Positions 5,074 through 9,416 of a stretch of 9,416 nt of DNA are shown here, piece after piece. The first letter of the stretch is position 1, and each line of letters begins with the position of its first letter. The position numbers were made by a program, and so were the translations under genes. Location of the stretch: contig JAJNPX010000018.1 of assembly GCA_021155145.1 (NCBI GenBank), positions 1 through 9,416 of the forward strand, written 5' to 3'. Below the pieces are notes generated by a model. The model did no database searches, was not told where the DNA came from, and worked only from the letters and a program-made list of their open reading frames with translations. Origin of the DNA: Acidisarcina sp. (GTDB lineage: Bacteria; Acidobacteriota; Blastocatellia; Pyrinomonadales; Pyrinomonadaceae).

Positions 5074-6360
5074 ATGGAACCAATGAGAATTCTGATCCTT
5101 GGAGGCGGCTTCGGCGGCCTCTACACTGCCTTGCACCTCGAAAAGACACTCGCGAAGGATGGCGATATCGAGGTCCTGCTCGTAAATCGCGAGAACTTCT
5201 TCCTTTTTACTCCCATGCTCCACGAGGTTGCGGCGAGCGATCTCGACATTACCCACATCGTGAGCCCGGTCCGTAAATTACTGAAACGCGTAAAGATATT
5301 TCATGGGGATGTCGAAGGAGTAGATCTCGAAAAGCGAGTGGTACACGTATCACACGGCAAGGAGCATCACCATCATCAACTTCGATACGATCACCTTGTG
5401 ATCGGCTTAGGCTCGATCACCAATTTCTACGGGAATAAGGGCTTGGAAGAAAACGCCCTTACCATGAAGACACTTGGCGATGCGATCTTCCTTCGAAATC
5501 ACATGATCTCGAACCTCGAGGAAGCGGATTTCGAATGCTGCCCAAGGGTGCGTGCCCCGCTAGTGAATTTCGTCGTAGCGGGCGGCGGCTTTGCCGGGGT
5601 CGAGACAATAGCCGGGATCAATGACTTTCTAAGGGAAGCGCTCAAATTCTACCCTAATCTTTCCGAGGATATGATCCGGGTGATATTGGTCCATGCCGGT
5701 GAAACGCTCCTGCCGGAACTGAGCGAAAAGCTTGGAAAATACGCCGAAGAAAAGCTCCGATCCCGAGGCATCGAGATCTTTCTGAACACAAAGGTCGACG
5801 AGGTGAACGGCACCGAGGTCATACTGAGCGACGGGGAACGCATCGTCACGAATACAATGATCTGGACCGCCGGGACCGCGCCGAATCCAATGCTCGATTC
5901 GCTTCCATGCGAAAAGGATCGCGGGCGTCTTCGCGCTACTGAGTTCATGGAGGTAAAGGGTTTTCCAGGTGTGTGGGCCTTGGGCGACTGCGCCTCGATC
6001 GTCGATCCGAAAACGGGAAAGACCTATCCGCCGACGGCCCAGCACGCTCTCAGACAGGGTAAGATCCTGGCCCACAACATAAAGGTCTCAATACGCGGCG
6101 GCCGTCGAAAGCCCTTTGTTTTTGAAACGATCGGCCAGCTCGCTGCACTTGGACGGCGCACCGGCGTGGCCCAAATATTCGGCTATAACTTCTCGGGCTT
6201 CATCGCCTGGTGGCTCTGGCGGACGATCTATTTAATGAAGCTTCCTCGATTCGAGAAGAAGCTGCGTGTGGCCCTCGATTGGACGCTCGATCTGGTATTT
6301 TCAAAAGACCCGGTCCAGTTCCTGACCCTTCGAGCGCCGACGGTTTCCGAGGCGGAATAA
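5074..6360 (+). CDS. ndh: Type II NADH dehydrogenase (NDH-2), FAD-dependent
   Basis: From the ATG at 5074 the protein is 428 residues, the normal NDH-2 length. It transfers electrons from NADH to quinone at the inner face of the membrane without pumping protons. Evidence is the FAD dinucleotide motif GGGFGG (residues 10-15), the second nucleotide motif GGGFAG (170-175) for NADH, the WALGDCA FAD-binding segment (301-307), the AQHALRQGK motif (322-330) near the quinone and flavin sites, and a hydrophobic, aromatic C-terminal membrane anchor (WWLWRTIYLMKL, 379-390) followed by the family-typical ALDWTLDLVF. The frame is open back to 4879, but the upstream part crosses the divergent promoter region and does not resemble the family. 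ATG 5083 is another candidate start; Shine-Dalgarno signals are weak for all. It is divergent from the sigma block and 89 bp ahead of a second sigma gene. Confidence 0.93.
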   Translation: MEPMRILILGGGFGGLYTALHLEKTLAKDGDIEVLLVNRENFFLFTPMLHEVAASDLDITHIVSPVRKLLKRVKIFHGDVEGVDLEKRVVHVSHGKEHHHHQLRYDHLVIGLGSITNFYGNKGLEENALTMKTLGDAIFLRNHMISNLEEADFECCPRVRAPLVNFVVAGGGFAGVETIAGINDFLREALKFYPNLSEDMIRVILVHAGETLLPELSEKLGKYAEEKLRSRGIEIFLNTKVDEVNGTEVILSDGERIVTNTMIWTAGTAPNPMLDSLPCEKDRGRLRATEFMEVKGFPGVWALGDCASIVDPKTGKTYPPTAQHALRQGKILAHNIKVSIRGGRRKPFVFETIGQLAALGRRTGVAQIFGYNFSGFIAWWLWRTIYLMKLPRFEKKLRVALDWTLDLVFSKDPVQFLTLRAPTVSEAE

Positions 6361-6435
6361 AAAAATCGAAAAAATCTGTAAGGTTTCTGCTTCTCCGCCG
6401 ACAAACGGTTGTAGGCAATTATTTCTCGATAATTT

Positions 6436-6441
6436 GAGGAG
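6436..6441 (+). promoter_or_regulatory. Shine-Dalgarno (GAGGAG) of the second sigma gene
   Basis: GAGGAG lies 8 nt before the ATG at 6450 and fixes this start. The 89-bp gap behind it, after the NADH dehydrogenase stop, begins A-rich and contains a GATAAT at 6428-6433. No well-spaced -35 partner and no terminator hairpin were found there, so read-through from the dehydrogenase gene is possible. Confidence 0.75.
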
Positions 6442-6449
6442 CAGTTAAC

Positions 6450-6998
6450 ATGACACAGATCACACCGGAAATCTTCGAGGCGGAAACGATGCACCACATC
6501 AACGATCTTTATCGGACGGCGGTACGCCTAACGCGCGACGCTACCGAGGCCGACGACCTGGTGCAGGAAACCTATATGCAGGCGTGGAAATCCTTTGACA
6601 ATTACGAACTCGGGACGAATTGCCGCGCATGGCTTTACAAGATCCTTTTCAACAAGTTCGACCACTATCGCCGCAAGAAATATACGCAGGCAAAATACAT
6701 CCAGGAAGCCGATGAGGTCGTGTTCGCCAACTCCACCTTCACGGCTCCGATCCCGGAGAACCTGACCGATACCGAAGTGATCTCAGCCCTGAACAAGCTG
6801 CCCGACCATTATCGCTCCGTCGTTCTTTTGGCCGATGTTCACGAATTTGATTACAAGGAGGTCGCGGCCATCCTCGACATCCCGATCGGCACAGTGATGT
6901 CGCGGCTTTCAAGAGCCCGGACGCAGCTAAAGAAGTCTCTCGCCCGTGTCGCAGGCGAATACGGTATCAAGAAGGCAATGGCCCCGGCCTTCGCTTAA
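6450..6998 (+). CDS. ECF-type RNA polymerase sigma factor, no adjacent anti-sigma gene
   Basis: This is a 182-residue sigma factor. Region 2 covers about residues 12-78, with YRTAVRLTRD, EADDLVQETYMQAW and the -10-recognition part TNCRAWLYKILFN. Region 4 covers about 108-165, with the helix-turn-helix EVAAILDIPIGTVMSRLSRAR. It resembles the RpoE/SigR-like ECF branch common in Acidobacteriota and Bacteroidota (by eye). It differs clearly from the other sigma factor in this window, having neither the long linker nor the HRARM...INWF ending. No anti-sigma gene follows: a terminator ends the transcript 38 bp later and the next gene is on the other strand. It may be controlled at transcription, by a distant partner, or through its short Ala/Pro-rich C-terminal tail. 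A strong ribosome binding site supports the start. Confidence 0.93.
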   Translation: MTQITPEIFEAETMHHINDLYRTAVRLTRDATEADDLVQETYMQAWKSFDNYELGTNCRAWLYKILFNKFDHYRRKKYTQAKYIQEADEVVFANSTFTAPIPENLTDTEVISALNKLPDHYRSVVLLADVHEFDYKEVAAILDIPIGTVMSRLSRARTQLKKSLARVAGEYGIKKAMAPAFA

Positions 6999-7035
6999 CA
7001 AAATTCGTTCACTCCTCCTGTACTCGAATGAGGTA

Positions 7036-7074
7036 AGCGTTGAGATCTGAGCAGTCTCAACGCTCTTTTTGTTT
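7036..7074 (+). terminator. Rho-independent terminator after the second sigma gene
   Basis: AGCGTTGAGA (7036-7045) pairs perfectly with TCTCAACGCT (7055-7064) around a 9-nt loop, and is followed by CTTTTTGTTT (7065-7074). The 10-bp stem plus T-tract is a textbook plus-strand terminator. Its tail overlaps the stop codon of the convergent kinase gene. On the minus strand the stem is not followed by T residues, so it works one way only. Confidence 0.92.
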
Positions 7075-7690
7075 ACCGGCCATTGTTGTCAAAATTGAGA
7101 TCAGCAGTGGACCGAGGGTCATCCTTTGCGAAGTGGATCCGTTGGGCTGGAAAATAGATCGTCTCGTAGGCGCGGACCGTTTCTTCAGCGCTTAATCCCT
7201 CTTGTGAGCGGCCGATCGCCCGTTCGAGAGCGGTTTCGAATGAGCACTCGATCCATATCTTCAGATCGAAGTGAGCGGCGTACTGCTTCTTGAATAGGAA
7301 GATGCCCTCGAGAAGGATGATATCGATTTCGCTGAACCGATACGTGTGCGGGCGAAAGGCGTTCGCCGTCTCCTCTGTGTAGTCCATTAAGATCTTCACA
7401 CAGCGATCGGACTTTAGCGGCAAAACGAGTCGTCGGAACATCTCATCGAGCCGTATCCCGTTCGCGTAAAAATTCTCAGCTGGATCTGACGGGTCAAATC
7501 TTACATCCGGCAGATCCAACCAACCATCTACGTTGATCACAGCGATATTTGACCCGGTGAGCTCGGCGGCGATCTTGGCCGTAATATGACCCTTACCGCT
7601 TCCATCAATGCCGGAAATGCCGACGAGCATTGCACGCTCCGTCGGCACTTCGGATCTCTTGCTAAGGATGGCCTCCGCTATGTTCATCAT
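7073..7690 (-). CDS. Uridine kinase-like P-loop NTPase (PRK/UK superfamily)
   Basis: From the ATG at 7690 the protein is 205 residues, usual for uridine kinases. A Walker A loop lies at residues 27-33 (GIDGSGK), but the residue after the lysine is Gly34 instead of the common Ser/Thr. Asp55 in NVDGW fits the substrate-binding Asp of the family, and LLEGIFLF (residues 126-133) fits the Walker B-like strand. A basic lid-type stretch (ERAIGRS) follows at about residues 156-162. The likely reaction is ATP-dependent phosphorylation of a nucleoside or related small molecule; the substrate cannot be fixed from sequence. The start codon overlaps the stop of the upstream SMP-30-type gene by four bases (ATGA), implying translational coupling. 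The frame extends upstream to 7786, but only inside that neighbour. Cytoplasmic, no membrane segment. Confidence 0.85.
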   Translation of the reverse strand: MMNIAEAILSKRSEVPTERAMLVGISGIDGSGKGHITAKIAAELTGSNIAVINVDGWLDLPDVRFDPSDPAENFYANGIRLDEMFRRLVLPLKSDRCVKILMDYTEETANAFRPHTYRFSEIDIILLEGIFLFKKQYAAHFDLKIWIECSFETALERAIGRSQEGLSAEETVRAYETIYFPAQRIHFAKDDPRSTADLNFDNNGR

Positions 7691-9288
7691 TTCAGGATGG
7701 GACGGACTCCGGCGATGTTCAAACGCATCTTGTAGAGTCCGGTGCGGGCGCACAGGTAGAGCGTCTTGCCGTCGTCGTCGCCCCACGCCATGTTGTGGAC
7801 GTGCTGCGGCGTGACGATCACGCCGAGATGCTTGCCATCCGGCGAGAGAATGTGCAGGCCGCCCGGAGCTGAGACGTAAACGTTCCCGGCCGTATCGACC
7901 TTGACGCCGTCGATCGCGTCCTCGCCTTTGTACGAGGTGAAATCGTAGAACAGCTTGCCGTTCGCGATCGTTCCGTCAGCCTGCAGATCGTACCGATAGA
8001 CCACTTTTCGATCGTCGTCCCAGTTGCCGATGTAGAGGTATTTCTCGTCCGGCGATAAGGCGATGCCGTTCGGGCCGGTGAATTCCGTCGTCAGGAGGTT
8101 CAGCTTTCCTTTGTAAAGCGAATAAACGCCCGTGTGCGGAAGTTCTTTTCGCGGATCATCACCAAACTTTGGCAGCCCGAAGTTCGGATCGGTAAAGAAC
8201 AGCGTGCCGTCGGAGCGATAGACGAGATCGTTCGGCGAATTCAACCTCTTACCCTCAAATCTATCCGCGACCACGGTCTCGCTTCCGTCCTTTTCGAGTC
8301 GGACGACGCGGCGGTTGCCATGCTGATCGATGACGATGCGGCCCTGCGGGTCAAGCGTGATGCCGTTCGAACCGGGTTGGCGATACTCGGCGATGTCGGC
8401 GCCGGAATAGCCGCTCGGCGTTTTGAAGACGCTTAGTTTGCCGTCTGTCGAATACTTGTAGATCGTGTTTGCGTTCGGGTCGCTGAAGAGGAGCCCATCG
8501 CCGACCCACACCGGGCCTTCGGTGAACTTGAAACCTTCGGCAAGTTTGAAGACCTTTGGATTCGGGCCCACGATCTTGTTGATCGCAGGGTCGTGCCGGA
8601 CGACCTCGACGTTTACCTCGCTCGGCGTGATCGCGATCGGGCCTTTGGTTTCGCCTTTATAGAATTCAAGCCTGGCTTCGCGGACCCAGATAAAATTCGT
8701 TGGCGGATTTGAGATCGGGCCATTTATACCAAATATCGCGAGCTGGATCTTCTGACCCGGCAATACATCCCGTCCGACGACGAGCCGGTTTGGCGCGTTC
8801 CATCCAGCGACGACCGATCCGCCTTTCTGGCCTAGAAACCGTGATAACTCTCCATTGACCCAGATCTCAGCATAGTCGTCGAGCGCGGTTTGAAAGACGA
8901 CGGTCGAGCCTTTGGTCGAGAAGCCGTTAATCGACTCCGGGATCGTTACATTGATCCGATACCAGCTGAACGAGATGCGTCCGTTCCCGCGGCGTCTCTT
9001 AAGATCCGACGCAGCTATACTCTCCCAGGCCGAATCGTCAAAGTCCGCGACGCCGGCTTTAGGTTCGTAGTCATACGTCTTTACCGAAGGGCCGCTAGGC
9101 TGATCGTCGGCCCCGGCGGCGTTGAAATTCGTTTCTATGATCTTTGTGTCGCTGTATTTCCATTGGCCGCTAACGGCTTTCACGCCCTCGATTGTTGCGA
9201 GGTCGATCGCGACCGCGGGCCTTCCAGATGGAACATCCTGTGCAAGAATAGCTGAAGCTAGAAATAAAATTGCGAATATAGTCTTCAT
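7687..9288 (-). CDS. Secreted two-domain protein: N-terminal beta-sandwich plus SMP-30/gluconolactonase-like propeller
   Basis: This 533-residue protein begins with a short signal peptide (MKTIFAILFLASAILA, likely cut after residue 16), so it is periplasmic or secreted. Residues about 40-212 look like a jelly-roll sugar-binding domain (SWYRINVTIPE, ALDDYAEIWVNG), as often appended to carbohydrate-active proteins. Residues about 245-525 form an SMP-30/gluconolactonase/LRE propeller with the metal site expected for that family: Glu257 (TEGPVW), Asn353 (SPNDLV), Asn407 (GPNGIA) and Asp460 (IDGVKVD). Hydrolysis of a sugar lactone is the likely activity, with the N-terminal domain holding a larger saccharide (inference). 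At 533 residues it is far longer than single-domain SMP-30 proteins of about 300. ATG 9288 has a weak GGACGG upstream. It is coupled to the downstream kinase gene. Confidence 0.92.
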   Translation of the reverse strand: MKTIFAILFLASAILAQDVPSGRPAVAIDLATIEGVKAVSGQWKYSDTKIIETNFNAAGADDQPSGPSVKTYDYEPKAGVADFDDSAWESIAASDLKRRRGNGRISFSWYRINVTIPESINGFSTKGSTVVFQTALDDYAEIWVNGELSRFLGQKGGSVVAGWNAPNRLVVGRDVLPGQKIQLAIFGINGPISNPPTNFIWVREARLEFYKGETKGPIAITPSEVNVEVVRHDPAINKIVGPNPKVFKLAEGFKFTEGPVWVGDGLLFSDPNANTIYKYSTDGKLSVFKTPSGYSGADIAEYRQPGSNGITLDPQGRIVIDQHGNRRVVRLEKDGSETVVADRFEGKRLNSPNDLVYRSDGTLFFTDPNFGLPKFGDDPRKELPHTGVYSLYKGKLNLLTTEFTGPNGIALSPDEKYLYIGNWDDDRKVVYRYDLQADGTIANGKLFYDFTSYKGEDAIDGVKVDTAGNVYVSAPGGLHILSPDGKHLGVIVTPQHVHNMAWGDDDGKTLYLCARTGLYKMRLNIAGVRPILK

Positions 9289-9324
9289 TTTTTACCGTCC
9301 AATTTGGCTGCGAAGACGGAAGCC

Positions 9325-9393
9325 TGAGCGGTAGCGAGCGTGCCCGTGAACCGAGAAGCCCCTCGTAAATAGGGGCACACTCCCTACCGTTCG
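9325..9393. repeat. Long imperfect inverted repeat upstream of the SMP-30-type gene
   Basis: CGGTAGCGAGCGTGCCC (9329-9345) and GGGCACACTCCCTACCG (9373-9389) are reverse complements at 15 of 17 positions, and the pairing can be extended outward by about four more positions if G-T wobbles are allowed. The 27-nt centre contains a competing smaller hairpin (GCCCCT 9358-9363 with AGGGGC 9371-9376). A further short inverted repeat (GGCT 9306-9309 with AGCC 9321-9324) lies beside it. The 128-bp region holds no gene I can support. It could be a REP-like intergenic palindrome, a leader RNA structure of the minus-strand gene, or the terminator of a gene outside the window. Confidence 0.7.
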
Positions 9394-9416
9394 TGTTTCC
9401 ACCTATCTGACTTTCA

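Noticed and set aside
5341..5400. A four-histidine run in the NADH dehydrogenase (KEHHHHQLRYDH), considered as a metal site.
   Set aside because: It lies on a variable surface loop before a conserved strand, and no partner ligands are evident.
7691..7786. N-terminal extension of the kinase frame into the SMP-30-type gene.
   Set aside because: The extension lies wholly inside the neighbour in another frame, and the ATGA overlap start at 7690 gives a normal-length kinase.
8890..9334. Plus-strand frames of 121 and 70 residues over the start of the SMP-30-type gene.
   Set aside because: They are antisense to a gene with a good signal peptide and show no recognisable domain or ribosome binding site.

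Overview
The window is a gene-dense stretch of bacterial chromosome of moderate GC with no tRNA, rRNA, insertion sequence or CRISPR array. The gene types fit Acidobacteriota, perhaps the Blastocatellia/Pyrinomonadales side: ECF sigma factors paired with small soluble zinc-finger proteins, a single-subunit type II NADH dehydrogenase, a secreted SMP-30 propeller protein, and a GMC oxidoreductase with a Cys-rich CxxCxxCxxxxC stretch. This placement is inference from remembered family resemblance, not from a search. No stretch longer than 300 bases lacks a gene; the largest gaps are about 150 bp (4924-5073) and 128 bp (9289-9416).

Left part (1-1878). On the minus strand an aquaporin-type channel (1517-648) is followed 10 bp later by the N-terminal 212 residues of a GMC-family FAD oxidoreductase that runs off the left edge; they look like an operon. 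Facing the other way is a 91-residue membrane protein with a strong ribosome binding site and a seven-arginine tail.

Centre left (1879-4923, all minus). This is a tight five-gene block read from 4923 down to 1879: a 72-residue protein, an ECF-type sigma factor, two paralogous soluble zinc-finger (HxxxCxxC) putative anti-sigma proteins in tandem, and a subtilisin-family (S8) protease without signal peptide that ends in an AMPK-beta/CBM48-like glycogen-binding domain. This block is the most unusual part of the window. It looks like a sigma-factor switch that carries its own cytoplasmic protease with a carbohydrate-sensing tail.

Centre right (5074-7074, plus). A type II NADH dehydrogenase is divergent from the sigma block, with a perfect inverted repeat just before its start. 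A second, orphan ECF sigma factor follows, closed by a clean intrinsic terminator.

Right part (7073-9416, minus). A secreted SMP-30/gluconolactonase-type propeller with an N-terminal sandwich domain is translationally coupled (ATGA overlap) to a uridine-kinase-like P-loop kinase. The leader region upstream of the propeller gene holds a long imperfect inverted repeat that no gene explains.
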